Below are positions 1-7,866 of a DNA stretch of 64,000 nucleotides, in pieces (the stretch's first letter is position 1; every line of letters starts with the position of its first letter). Source of the stretch: Pseudomonas mandelii (GTDB taxonomy: Bacteria > Pseudomonadota > Gammaproteobacteria > Pseudomonadales > Pseudomonadaceae); the NCBI RefSeq assembly GCF_900106065.1, contig NZ_LT629796.1:4991501-5055500 (forward strand). The letters run 5' to 3'. The notes under the pieces are model-generated. The model was not told the DNA's origin. It was given only the letters and a program-made list of their open reading frames with translations, and made no database searches. The position numbers and the translations under genes were made by a program.

Positions 1-183
1 GCCGCTTTGGTGGGTGCCGAACTGGGCGGCGTGGGTGTCGTTGAGGCACAGGGTGAGTTCGTTGACGGGCCCGGCCGGCGCAGTGCCGACCAATGCGATG
101 ACCGCCGATTTGACCACCCGAATGGGCCTTGGCCCGCGCTCGACTTCGGTGGTTTCTATGCCGTGTAGATAGTTGGCTGGCAT
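1..183 (-). CDS. Phage contractile tail sheath protein (N-terminal part)
   Basis: The first 61 residues of a protein that continues beyond the window start. It begins MPANYLHGIETTEVERGP, followed by RPIRVVKSAVIALVGTAP. This opening resembles contractile-tail sheath proteins (Mu gpL / P2 FI type), in which a short arm precedes the conserved 'vksaviglvGtAp' strand. Sheath subunits surround the tail tube and contract to drive DNA injection. It is last in the minus-strand morphogenesis series seen here, 7 bases after the preceding stop, which matches sheath placement after the gp36-gp38 genes in Mu-like phages. The family call rests on the N-terminus and gene order only. Confidence 0.8.
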   Translation of the reverse strand, partial: MPANYLHGIETTEVERGPRPIRVVKSAVIALVGTAPAGPVNELTLCLNDTHAAQFGTHQSG

Positions 184-190
184 GGTCGTT

Positions 191-409
191 TTATACCTTC
201 TCTGGTTTGTGAGGTACGGCGGCGGGCTTGGTATAGGGCGGTAGCGGTGTCAGGTGTTTGAGGGTTAACAGCACCAACGTGTAGTCGTGACTTGCTGGCA
301 GCTCGACGGGTTTTCCGGGCAGCAACTGGACGTCTAGTTCGCCGGTGTCGCCCACCCGCAACGTGGCGGCACTTTGTGGGCCGGTGTAGCGGTAACAGGT
401 CAGGGTCAT
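191..409 (-). CDS. Small phage protein at the Mu gp38 position
   Basis: A 72-residue protein (MTLTCYRYTGPQSAATLRVG...) between the gp37-like gene and the tail sheath. I chose the ATG at 409 because it overlaps the upstream stop in an ATGA arrangement, which indicates translational coupling; the open frame extends further upstream only by running through the neighbour. The sequence looks like a small beta-rich domain with a proline- and lysine-rich tail. Mu-like phages carry a small protein of similar size here (gp38, DUF2635 family). I assign the position, not the family, with confidence. Function is unknown. Confidence 0.65.
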   Translation of the reverse strand: MTLTCYRYTGPQSAATLRVGDTGELDVQLLPGKPVELPASHDYTLVLLTLKHLTPLPPYTKPAAVPHKPEKV

Positions 410-894
410 GGGTGTTCCTGAAAGGTCGCGTGTTTGAGTTCCGGCCCGTGGTCGAGGGGCATGAATTGCAATTGCGTGGTGCGGGTGGCGAAGTCCTGGG
501 CGTATTGCCACACGCCGTTTTGGTGGCCGATGAACTGTTCAGAGATCGGACGACACGCTTGATCGGCGTTGGGCGGATACCAGCCGGTGAGGCAGCTGCG
601 CAGCCGGTCCAGGTAGCTGACCACGCCAGTGGTGCCGTTGAGCTGGCGGAAGATCAGCGTGAGGCGCAGCACGACGTGACGGGCCTGGACGATGGCATCG
701 GTGCTTTCTGAGGTGCCGAAGGTGGATTTGCCGTAGGCCAGCAACACGGCGCCGCGTGGGTGGTTGAGCCGGTATTGCAATGGGTTTTCAGGAAACAGCT
801 CGACCATCAGTTCGTGGCCAACGTCGTGCTGCAGCTTGGCGAGCGTGACGTCCAGCAGTTGCTCGGTTTGGGTTTTGGCAATCACCTCTGTCAT
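406..894 (-). CDS. Mu gp37-like phage structural protein (DUF1834 type)
   Basis: A 162-residue protein starting MTEVIAKTQTEQLLDVTLAKL. The chosen start at 894 overlaps the preceding stop (TGATG); an in-frame ATG five codons upstream is possible. The order gp36-like, this gene, small protein, sheath is that of Mu and relatives, where gp37/J-type proteins act at the head-tail connection or tail completion. Features consistent with DUF1834 are an N-terminal helix, the repeated 'hevmvelfPenp' region and the aromatic segment near LTGWYPP. No catalytic motif is visible. It is translationally coupled on both sides. Confidence 0.7.
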   Translation of the reverse strand: MTEVIAKTQTEQLLDVTLAKLQHDVGHELMVELFPENPLQYRLNHPRGAVLLAYGKSTFGTSESTDAIVQARHVVLRLTLIFRQLNGTTGVVSYLDRLRSCLTGWYPPNADQACRPISEQFIGHQNGVWQYAQDFATRTTQLQFMPLDHGPELKHATFQEHP

Positions 895-1325
895 CAGTAG
901 CGCCCCCATACCTGAGCGTTGAATTGTTGAGGGCGCGAGCGCATGCGGATCTCGCCCGGCTCTGGCGCGGCGTGGCCGGTGGGCAGGCCTAGGGTGACGA
1001 CGCCGTCGCGGATGTTTTCCAGCAGTTTGAGGGTGTCTTTACGGCTGTCTTTGACGGCGTCTGGCAACGCGCCTTCGGGGCGGCGCTGGTACAGCCAGTG
1101 CCGCGTCAGGTAGACCACGGCGTCGCGCAGCATGGTGGGCACCGGGTCGAGCGGCAGGTGGTAGCGCCCGCGCAGGTAACCATCGACCAGCTCTTGCGCG
1201 TGGCGCACGCCGTCGTCGATGACGCTTTCGTTGGGCTGCGTGGCGGCTGGGTCGTCGTTGGAGAGCTGAACCAAGGTGATCTGCGGGATGGCGTGGCCGA
1301 GGTCGGCGCGGGTGCAATAGCGCAT
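894..1325 (-). CDS. Mu gp36-like phage protein (DUF1320)
   Basis: A 143-residue protein beginning MRYCTRADLGHAIPQITLVQLSN, the usual opening of DUF1320 proteins ('Y.t.adl....p...l..Ls'). The central segment, with 'DGVRHAQELVDGYLRGRYHLPL' spread over residues 38-60 and 'LRDAVVYLTRHWLYQRRP' around 67-84, is the family's helical core. Such proteins are head-completion or neck components that connect the capsid to the tail. The gene lies 3 bases downstream of the capsid gene and is coupled to the next gene. Confidence 0.85.
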   Translation of the reverse strand: MRYCTRADLGHAIPQITLVQLSNDDPAATQPNESVIDDGVRHAQELVDGYLRGRYHLPLDPVPTMLRDAVVYLTRHWLYQRRPEGALPDAVKDSRKDTLKLLENIRDGVVTLGLPTGHAAPEPGEIRMRSRPQQFNAQVWGRY

Positions 1326-1328
1326 GGG

Positions 1329-2309
1329 TCAACCCACCTTCAGTTCGACCAGGGCTTCGGGGAACAAGCACAGGGCCAGGGGGTTGGCCTGAGCTTCGAG
1401 GTCCCAGCCTTTGCCCATCTTGCGCGGCTCGGCCTTGCTGTAGAACGGTTGGCCCAGGGTGTTGACGGTTTCGTTGTAGTTGGCCGGGGCGTTGAACAAA
1501 CGGAAGACGCCGCGGGCCATGGGAAAAACCTGGGCGATGTCGGCCGGGATGAAGCGCTGGCCGCTGACGGTGACGTCGTATTCGATGAACTCGATGCCGC
1601 CAAAGGTGAAGCCGGTGCGCAGGTCGCCGCCGAGGCGGTCTTGGGCTTCCTGGTAGTTGGCGAACGCGGCTTTGACGTTGGCGTGGTCGGTGAAGGCGTC
1701 GAACCAGTCCGGCCCACAGAAGGCGCGGAAGCCGGTGACCATGACGCCACCGAGCTTGGATTCGGCGTGGCGTTTGGCGTCGAGACAGGCCTTGCGCACG
1801 TTGGTCTCGGGGTTGCTGAGGGGCACGGTGACCTTCTTCTGTTTGACGTCGAATTCGTCAAACAGGTCGAACAGCAGCGAGCCGTCGGCGTCGAGCAGTT
1901 GACCGCGCAGTGCGCCGACGCGCTGGAATTCGCGGGTGGCTTCGATGCTGTTTTTGAGGTCTTGCAGGTGGTCGTTGATGACGGTGGCCATGGGCGCGGT
2001 GGCGCGTTCCTGGCCGAAGGCGGCGATGCCTTGCAATTGGCTGGGCAGCAGCGGCCGGTTGATGGGCAGGTGCAGGGTTTCGAAGGTGCGGCGTTTGCGT
2101 TTGTTGCCTTTGACGGGGGCCGGGTCGTCGTTGCGCGAGGTGTTGGGCACGAGCATCAGACGGCCTTCGCGTTCGTCGATGATGACGGTGGTGCTGGTGA
2201 CGCCTTTTTCGTCGAACAGCCCCATGGCGCCGACTTTGCCGGGGATGGCCGGGAGTTTGTTCACGGCGGCGGTGAGGTTGGCGACGCTGAACAGGTCTTG
2301 CAGGTTCAT
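1329..2309 (-). CDS. Phage major capsid protein (lambda gpE family)
   Basis: A 326-residue protein with the features of the phage_cap_E family: an N-terminal 'DLFSVANLTAAVNKLP' segment, the conserved 'LPINRPLLPSQLQGIAAFG' region near residues 74-92, and C-terminal 'FR.FNAPANYNETVNTLGQPFYSKAEP' with the family's typical 'ap.dy.e..nt.g...y.k' pattern. It forms the icosahedral head shell. The upstream neighbour is a decoration protein, the same D-E order as lambda and related head modules. Length is normal and no truncation is seen, so the head module was functional until recently. Confidence 0.9.
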   Translation of the reverse strand: MNLQDLFSVANLTAAVNKLPAIPGKVGAMGLFDEKGVTSTTVIIDEREGRLMLVPNTSRNDDPAPVKGNKRKRRTFETLHLPINRPLLPSQLQGIAAFGQERATAPMATVINDHLQDLKNSIEATREFQRVGALRGQLLDADGSLLFDLFDEFDVKQKKVTVPLSNPETNVRKACLDAKRHAESKLGGVMVTGFRAFCGPDWFDAFTDHANVKAAFANYQEAQDRLGGDLRTGFTFGGIEFIEYDVTVSGQRFIPADIAQVFPMARGVFRLFNAPANYNETVNTLGQPFYSKAEPRKMGKGWDLEAQANPLALCLFPEALVELKVG

Positions 2310-2320
2310 GGGTGGCTCCG

Positions 2321-2689
2321 TTAGAGGGTGGCGCGGGCGACGATGCCTAGCGTGTTGAGTTCGTCGAGGGCGGTGGTTTTTTGGGGCTCGGTGATGCCGG
2401 GCGGCCAGGTGAGTTGGTCCAGCGCGAGGACGGCGCCGCGGGCGATGACGATGCCGGGTTGATCGCCTGCGGTGGCGTCGATGGGTTCGGCCAGTACGGC
2501 GGCGGCTTTCTTGGCGGCGCCGGTGCCTGCTGGATCGAGCTGTTGGTATTTGCCGGCGATTTTGGCCAGCACTTGCCCTAGTGGGTAGTCGGTGCCGGCC
2601 AGCAGCGTGGCCTTGGAGCGGGTCCAGCCGGGGCTGACTTCGACCAGCAGCAAGTCGCCCAGGTCTTTGGGTTGGGTGAAAGTGGCCAT
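2321..2689 (-). CDS. Head decoration protein (lambda gpD-like)
   Basis: A 122-residue protein starting MATFTQPKDLGDLLLVEVSPGWTR. 'SKATLLAGTDYPLGQVLAKI' (about 25-44) and the C-terminal alanine-rich 'IVIARGAVLALDQLTWP' fit the HDPD family, whose members bind at three-fold sites and stabilise expanded capsids. It sits immediately before the gpE-type capsid gene in transcription order, the standard pairing. Length is typical (110-125 residues). Confidence 0.85.
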   Translation of the reverse strand: MATFTQPKDLGDLLLVEVSPGWTRSKATLLAGTDYPLGQVLAKIAGKYQQLDPAGTGAAKKAAAVLAEPIDATAGDQPGIVIARGAVLALDQLTWPPGITEPQKTTALDELNTLGIVARATL

Positions 2690-2697
2690 GGGGCTTC

Positions 2698-3717
2698 CTA
2701 TCGTTGGGCGCGGGCTTCGGCGTCGGCGAGTAAGGGGTTGGTGGCGGGTTTGGTGGTGACGTCAGCGCGGGATTTGGTGGCGACTTCGGCGAAGCTGATG
2801 CCGCCGGCCAAGTCGCTGAAGATGGCTTTTAGGCCTTCGCTCAAGGGCTGACGGGCGTCGTCTTCGCCGAATTCCAACGGCGATTGACTGGACTCGGCGT
2901 AGTCCAGTGCAGCGATGACTGCTGGTGCGTGAACGGGCTTCATGCCTGCCGCTACCAGCTTCTCGGCGTAGTCGACGCTGGCGGTGTGGATGGCGCTTTG
3001 CGCCGCCATGCGAGCCGCGTTATCACGCAGGGCGATGTCTGCTTTCAGGCGTTTGTTTTCTGCCTCTAGGGCGGCGGTGTCTTGCTCGGGCATGTGGGTG
3101 ACCTGTGGGGTTTGGGTGGGTTCTGAGAAGGCGGTTTGCAGGGGCTGTTCTGGCTGGCGGGCGGTTTCGGCGAGGCTGTCGATGGCCCACGACGGGGCGA
3201 CCTGGTCGGCGGTGTCTTTGTTGAACTGGCTGATGAGCCATTCGCGGAAGCGGCGCCAGAGGTCGGCGCTGAGGTAGTGGCCGTGGTCGCTAAACTCGAT
3301 GACGCCTTGCTCGTCGTCCGCCAGTTCGATGGGGCGTAGGCCTTTCACTGATGGCGGTTGGGCGCCGAGGAAGCCGACGTGGCGCAGGTAGTAGACGCCG
3401 GGCACGGGGTTGTTGGCGGCGTCTGGGTGGTAGAAGGAGGCGGAGATTTTTTTGTAGCTGCCTTTGGCGATTTGTTCGGCGAAGGTGGCGTCGACTTGTT
3501 GGGGTTCGGCGATTAGGCCTTGGGCGGTGGCTGACAGGGATTTGATCCAGCCGGCGGCTGGGGCGTCGTGCTGGGGGTGGCCGATGACCATGGGGGCTTC
3601 GTGGAGCGTTGGGTTGTAGGCGGCGACGGTGGCGGCTAGGTCGGATTCGGTGAAGGAAAAGCTGGTGCCACACATGGCTGTGTGGGTGCCGGGTTTGAAG
3701 ATGTGGAGGGGTTTCAT
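2698..3717 (-). CDS. Phage head maturation protease and scaffold (Mu gpI-like)
   Basis: A 339-residue protein starting MKPLHIFKPGTHTAM (an ATG five codons upstream at 3732 is an alternative; neither has a clear ribosome-binding site). The N-terminal half carries 'APMVIGHPQHDAPAAGWIKSL' (about 43-63) and 'KISASFYHP', the pattern of Mu gpI-type peptidases, where the GHP histidine lies in the active region. The C-terminal part is helical with a coiled coil (about 210-245) typical of scaffold domains made as one chain with the protease. It heads the D-E head genes. The expected upstream partner, a gpG-like gene, lies 6.8 kb away across inserted genes. Confidence 0.8.
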   Translation of the reverse strand: MKPLHIFKPGTHTAMCGTSFSFTESDLAATVAAYNPTLHEAPMVIGHPQHDAPAAGWIKSLSATAQGLIAEPQQVDATFAEQIAKGSYKKISASFYHPDAANNPVPGVYYLRHVGFLGAQPPSVKGLRPIELADDEQGVIEFSDHGHYLSADLWRRFREWLISQFNKDTADQVAPSWAIDSLAETARQPEQPLQTAFSEPTQTPQVTHMPEQDTAALEAENKRLKADIALRDNAARMAAQSAIHTASVDYAEKLVAAGMKPVHAPAVIAALDYAESSQSPLEFGEDDARQPLSEGLKAIFSDLAGGISFAEVATKSRADVTTKPATNPLLADAEARAQR

Positions 3718-3882
3718 GGCGGTGCGCTGCATAGAGGGAATGTGCAGAGCTTGAAGTTCTGGTTGGGGTTGGGCTTTTAATCGGGTTTAACGAGTTGGGG
3801 AGCCAGCACTTGGAGTGCCCCTGCGCCAGTGCGATGATTCAGGCAGTTTGGATTGGCCAAATATGGCTTTCGGGGGGTAAGA

Positions 3883-5157
3883 ATGGATGAGCAGGAAGCG
3901 GTGGTTTGTTTTGGGTGCGTTGGTGATCAGCACCTACAAACGCTCATCAAGCGTGAGGGGGCATCGGCCAAATGCTCCTACTGCAAGAAAAGAAGGAAGG
4001 CTATTACGGTAGAACGACTTTCTGATTTGGTTGCCGATGTGATGTACGCGTTCTTCGAAGATACCTCCATTTGGGAGCGGGGTGACGAGCTAAATTTTCA
4101 TGTGGCTGATATTTTAGGCCGTGATGATACTGATGACCTTTTAGTTGGCGATGTATGCGGCGAGCTCGTTAATTGCTCGCACTGGGACATCATGCAAGGT
4201 GGAGAAAGCCGTTTTAATGAGTTTGGCCTTTACATGCCACGGCAGTTACGCCCAAAAGAAGCTGAACGGAAATGGCAAGATTTCAGAGCCAGCATCATGC
4301 ACAAGAGCCGTTTCTTCAATCAGAGTGGAAAAGAGTTTCTTGAATGGCTTTTTGGCAATATCGATTCGTACAGAAGCTTCAGAACGTCAGATCTCAAACA
4401 CGATAGCGTGGTCCGCGTGATCACGGTCGATGACTGCATCGAGCTCTTTCGAGCCCGCCAGTGCGATTCACAAAAGGACCTATTGGACATTCTGACCACC
4501 CCCGCGAAGCACCTCGCAGCGCCACCCAAGGAGCTAGCTAGCGCTGGCCGAATGAATCCGGCAGGTGTTCCAGTATTTTATGGTGCGTTTGACAGAGCGA
4601 CCTGCATCGCCGAACTCAGACCCCCTGTTGGCGGAAGCGTTATCAGCGGGCAATTCCTGTTGACACGGGATGTCCGCGTTCTCGATTTTAAACGGCTTGA
4701 AGACGCGTATGAGCATGCGCCTTTGAGTATGTTCGACCCGGATTATCGACTAAAACATGAACGTCGAAAATTTCTGCTGACGTTCCACGATAAAATCAGC
4801 AGTCCTGTTTTGCCAAAGCAAGAACATGAATATCTGACGACCCAGGTGATTGCTGAGTATCTATCCACTCAGCACAGCCCTCGGATTGATGGTGTGATTT
4901 TCTCTTCTGCTCAACGAAAAGGAGGACTGAACATCGTCCTTTTCGCGCATGTCGTTTCTGGAGAACTTACCAGCTCTGTGATCAGTGCAAGCGCCGATCA
5001 GAGCGTGCAAGACATCGGTATTGAATACATTCCGGAATCCCTTGTTCTTCACAAAATAGACGCCGTGGAATTTTCTCCAAAAGACCTAAAAGTAGACGAT
5101 GGGGAGCCTGACTGGTCTACGGGGGATCCAGAATTCGATGATGACTGGGATTGGTAA
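3883..5157 (+). CDS. HEPN/RES N-terminal domain plus RES (NAD+-degrading) toxin-like protein 1
   Basis: A 424-residue protein. The start ATG at 3883 follows a GGGGGG tract and matches the start of its paralogue downstream; an upstream ATG at 3853 is less likely. The N-terminus has CFGC...CSYC (about residues 8-37), a probable zinc-binding pair, then a helical HEPN-like region. The C-terminal RES domain has all three signature residues: Arg in 'FRARQ' (about 190), Glu in 'CIAELRPPVGG' (about 244) and Ser in 'DGVIFSS' (about 341). RES toxins phosphorolyse NAD+ and stop growth. Usual RES toxins have an Xre antitoxin gene beside them; none is seen. It opens the cargo inserted in the prophage and is opposite in strand to the phage genes. 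AT-richer codon use suggests transfer. Biochemical activity is inferred. Confidence 0.85.
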   Translation: MDEQEAVVCFGCVGDQHLQTLIKREGASAKCSYCKKRRKAITVERLSDLVADVMYAFFEDTSIWERGDELNFHVADILGRDDTDDLLVGDVCGELVNCSHWDIMQGGESRFNEFGLYMPRQLRPKEAERKWQDFRASIMHKSRFFNQSGKEFLEWLFGNIDSYRSFRTSDLKHDSVVRVITVDDCIELFRARQCDSQKDLLDILTTPAKHLAAPPKELASAGRMNPAGVPVFYGAFDRATCIAELRPPVGGSVISGQFLLTRDVRVLDFKRLEDAYEHAPLSMFDPDYRLKHERRKFLLTFHDKISSPVLPKQEHEYLTTQVIAEYLSTQHSPRIDGVIFSSAQRKGGLNIVLFAHVVSGELTSSVISASADQSVQDIGIEYIPESLVLHKIDAVEFSPKDLKVDDGEPDWSTGDPEFDDDWDW

Positions 5158-5488
5158 GTCCCTGCCGCCCACAACTAGACCGCTAGCTGGCTTTATAAAG
5201 CATTTACGTCGTGTGCTTTGGTTAATCCTGAGTCATCGCCGGTATCGGATATTCAGGCCTCATACACAGCACTAGATTCTGTTTGCCCAGTCGGCCAGCA
5301 CCAACCGCCTGGAGGCCAGATCCCGATCGTGGTCTCATGGCTTAGAGGGTGGTTCTTCAAGGCCGTTAATTGTGCGTTCCAGAACGGCTCGAAACACAAT
5401 TCCAGGAAATTTTTGGATTCGACGCGTAACGAATGCGATCATTTAATCTGATTTTTCGATCTCACCAAGTGGATAAAAGGACTTTCGA
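5158..5488 (+). other. Intergenic spacer between the two RES genes
   Basis: 331 bases with no convincing gene. A 77-codon open frame from 5218 starts at TTG, has no ribosome-binding site, and its product resembles nothing. AAGGA at about 5477 serves the downstream GTG. A promoter for the second RES gene may lie here, but no clear -35/-10 pair stands out. Confidence 0.5.
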
Positions 5489-6724
5489 GTGAACGATGTG
5501 GTTTGCTTCAGCTGTGTTATTGATCATCACCTTACGGCGCGCATAAAACGCAAGGGCGTCAGTGCCGTCTGCACTTTATGCAAAAGCCATCGAAAATGTA
5601 TCTCCTTGAAAGAGTTAGCCAAGGAGGTCGAAGAACTGCTAAGCGCACACATTCGCTTAGCCGAGCCGCCTTATCCGCGCAGTTACTTTACTGAGGGCGA
5701 AGATCTCGCTACCTGGGTTAGTGAAATATTTCAGTGCGATAGCATTGATGAAATAGTGGTAGCTATATGTGAAGAACTGACCAGAGGCTACGGTAGGACA
5801 CATCGTAAATTTAGAAACGACGAGTATTATGTCGGTCTTCCCTCAATGCCTATTAATGTAGAATCTGCCTGGGTCAATTTTAAAAGTGGTATGATGCATG
5901 GTAATCGTTACTTTAACGAAGATGCCAAGAAATTCCTTAAGTGGTTGTTCAAAGATATTGATCGGAAATCCTTTCAAAAGACTGCAGGCTTTGTGCAAAC
6001 ATTGCAGTCTGGCAAATCAATCTATCGAGCACGGCTATGTAAGTCTTCTCAAGATTTAGAAGAAATTATGGCTAAGCCCATGACAGCGCTTGCTGCACCA
6101 CCGAAAGATAAAGCAAGCGCTGGGCGAATGAATTCCGTTGGCGTTCCCGCATTTTATGGTGCTTTTGCACGTGCTACGTGTGTTGCGGAGCTAAGACCTC
6201 CCGTCGGTGGGAGAGTAATCAGTGGCAGGTTTAAGCTCACACGCCCCGCAAGACTGTTGAACTTTAAGACGCTTGAGTCCGCCTATTTGGGACCAAATCC
6301 AAGCTTCTTTGAACCCAACTACCAAGAAAAAACAGCACGACGAGAAGCTCTGAGGATGCTCCACCAGAAAATCAGTACGCCAGTGCTCCCAGGAGAGGAG
6401 CGTGAGTATTTAATCACTCAAGTGATCGCAGAATATTTGGCTACTCAGCATGCTCCACGATTTGATGGCGTGATCTTTAGTTCCGCACAAAACAAAAGTG
6501 GAAACAATATTGTGCTGTTTGCTCATGCCCTCTCCACAACGCCTGAACCAGATGAATATAGATTTACGGACCTTGAACCCAAGTTTGTCGAACCAGGTAT
6601 AGAATACGTCCCTGAAACTTTAGTAGTGCATGAAATCGAAGGGGTGCGGTTTAAAACAAAACCGCAGAAGGTGATAGACGGAAGATTGCCTGCGCCTGTT
6701 GACGATGATGCATGGGATTTTTGA
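5489..6724 (+). CDS. HEPN/RES N-terminal domain plus RES toxin-like protein 2
   Basis: A 411-residue paralogue of the preceding gene with the same layout. GTG start at 5489, preceded by AAGGA at a 7-base distance. CFSC...CTLC at the N-terminus repeats the zinc-binding pair. The RES domain keeps Arg in 'IYRARLC', Glu in 'CVAELRPPVGG' (about 234) and Ser in 'DGVIFSSAQ'. The two proteins are clearly homologous over their whole length, with the RES half more conserved than the N-terminal half, so this is an older duplication and not a recent copy. Both keep full active-site sets, which argues that both act. A small hairpin (GGGCCA/TGGCCC, 6761-6777) follows the stop but lacks a T-run. Confidence 0.85.
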   Translation: MNDVVCFSCVIDHHLTARIKRKGVSAVCTLCKSHRKCISLKELAKEVEELLSAHIRLAEPPYPRSYFTEGEDLATWVSEIFQCDSIDEIVVAICEELTRGYGRTHRKFRNDEYYVGLPSMPINVESAWVNFKSGMMHGNRYFNEDAKKFLKWLFKDIDRKSFQKTAGFVQTLQSGKSIYRARLCKSSQDLEEIMAKPMTALAAPPKDKASAGRMNSVGVPAFYGAFARATCVAELRPPVGGRVISGRFKLTRPARLLNFKTLESAYLGPNPSFFEPNYQEKTARREALRMLHQKISTPVLPGEEREYLITQVIAEYLATQHAPRFDGVIFSSAQNKSGNNIVLFAHALSTTPEPDEYRFTDLEPKFVEPGIEYVPETLVVHEIEGVRFKTKPQKVIDGRLPAPVDDDAWDF

Positions 6725-6795
6725 ATGATTCTGTGTGCCGCAGAGGGATTGAAGCTAACTGGGCCAGTGAATGGCCCAAGCCGATTTCCGTGGAT

Positions 6796-7866
6796 TTAAA
6801 GAGTGTCGGCGATTTCAGTGGGCTTATTTCTTTGTTTGTGATCAAACGCTTTCTTTGCCTCATCGCCCCAAAGCTTAAATGCTTTCTCTTGACGCGCTAC
6901 AGATCTTTTGCCCAGACTAACCATCAGATATTCGACATTGAACACGGTGTCTGATGAAGGCAAAAATTCGCGTGTAGCGGCCGATATGCTGGCAATACTG
7001 CACGCCAGCTGCATTTTTCCGACTTCAGAAGAAGCATTCCAGTTAAATCGAGGGGAGTACATCAGCAACGACATCAGCTCAAGCAATGCTAGGTGTTTTG
7101 CTTCTTTGTCCACTGGGGCCTTTCCGGGCATGTTCTGGAGGTACCAGCAAAATTCATCGACAATTTCACCACTCAATGGATTCCTCAATTCTGCGAATGT
7201 ACCTACAGGGAATCGAGCGATTGACGTCTGTTTACTTAATAGAAAACCGGCCAAATCTGAGTCCGTAAAAATTCGACAGCCTTTACCCATTTCCTCGAAC
7301 CCCACAGCCATAGTCGCAGCCTCCCCAAGGACGAACTGTCCGAGTGAATTCGCTACTTTGTCTGGCTCTACGATCTCGCCATAAGCAATCCCACCGCGAC
7401 AAAAAACGCCTGCGGATATTGAACGACACATCATATCTTGTGCTGCTATTGCCACAGCAGCGGCGTCTTCAGCCCAAATGAATGCACAGTCTGATAGCTG
7501 AGCGACACTGACTAGTTCGTGCTTTTCTGCAACTTCCCCCAAGCAAGAGCGAAATTTGACAAGCAATTTTGCGCAGAACATATGCTCATTACGCTTTGAA
7601 GTATCTTTAATACCCCACGCGATATAGTCATCTGGCGTGAGATTTACCTTTTTTCTGGTCAGTGCGCCGATCCCTAAGATATCTACAAAAAAACTGCTCC
7701 TTTGTACTGATTCATTTGTTTCTCCTTCTCTAGATATGATCGGCCTGCATCCCGATTGAAAAGCCGTCGCAAGTTTATTTAGTAATTCCCTTTGAGATGA
7801 CGAGTAACGGTAAAGGGTTTGAATATTGGCTCGGAGCGTATCTGATTCATTAAGCTCCAATAGCAC
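6796..7866 (-). CDS. Class III nucleotide-cyclase-like protein, possible signalling component of a defence locus
   Basis: A 356-residue protein. The segment 'FFVDILGIG' (Asp about 62) resembles the first metal-binding strand of class III cyclases. 'QLSDCAFIWAED' (Asp about 126) matches the second metal-binding turn. 'FCRGGIAYGEI' (155-165) matches the 'vR.Gi..G' strand, and 'LGEAATMAVGFEEMGKG' (180-196) aligns with 'G..vN.A.R.E'. In that last motif the usual transition-state Asn and Arg appear replaced by Thr and Gly, so catalysis may be altered or lost. The first in-frame start is GTG at 7866, inside the upstream gene, giving an 88-base overlap. The C-terminal 120 residues are helical and unassigned. 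A Pycsar-type cyclase is one possibility; a pseudo-cyclase sensor is another. Confidence 0.55.
   Translation of the reverse strand: MLLELNESDTLRANIQTLYRYSSSQRELLNKLATAFQSGCRPIISREGETNESVQRSSFFVDILGIGALTRKKVNLTPDDYIAWGIKDTSKRNEHMFCAKLLVKFRSCLGEVAEKHELVSVAQLSDCAFIWAEDAAAVAIAAQDMMCRSISAGVFCRGGIAYGEIVEPDKVANSLGQFVLGEAATMAVGFEEMGKGCRIFTDSDLAGFLLSKQTSIARFPVGTFAELRNPLSGEIVDEFCWYLQNMPGKAPVDKEAKHLALLELMSLLMYSPRFNWNASSEVGKMQLACSIASISAATREFLPSSDTVFNVEYLMVSLGKRSVARQEKAFKLWGDEAKKAFDHKQRNKPTEIADTL

Noticed and set aside
1098..2324. 408-codon plus-strand open frame across the capsid gene
   Set aside because: Shadow of the minus-strand capsid and gp36 genes; composition is Val/Gly/Ala-rich without domains.
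5218..5451. 77-codon frame between the RES genes as a possible antitoxin
   Set aside because: TTG start, no ribosome-binding site and no DNA-binding motif. It does not resemble Xre antitoxins.
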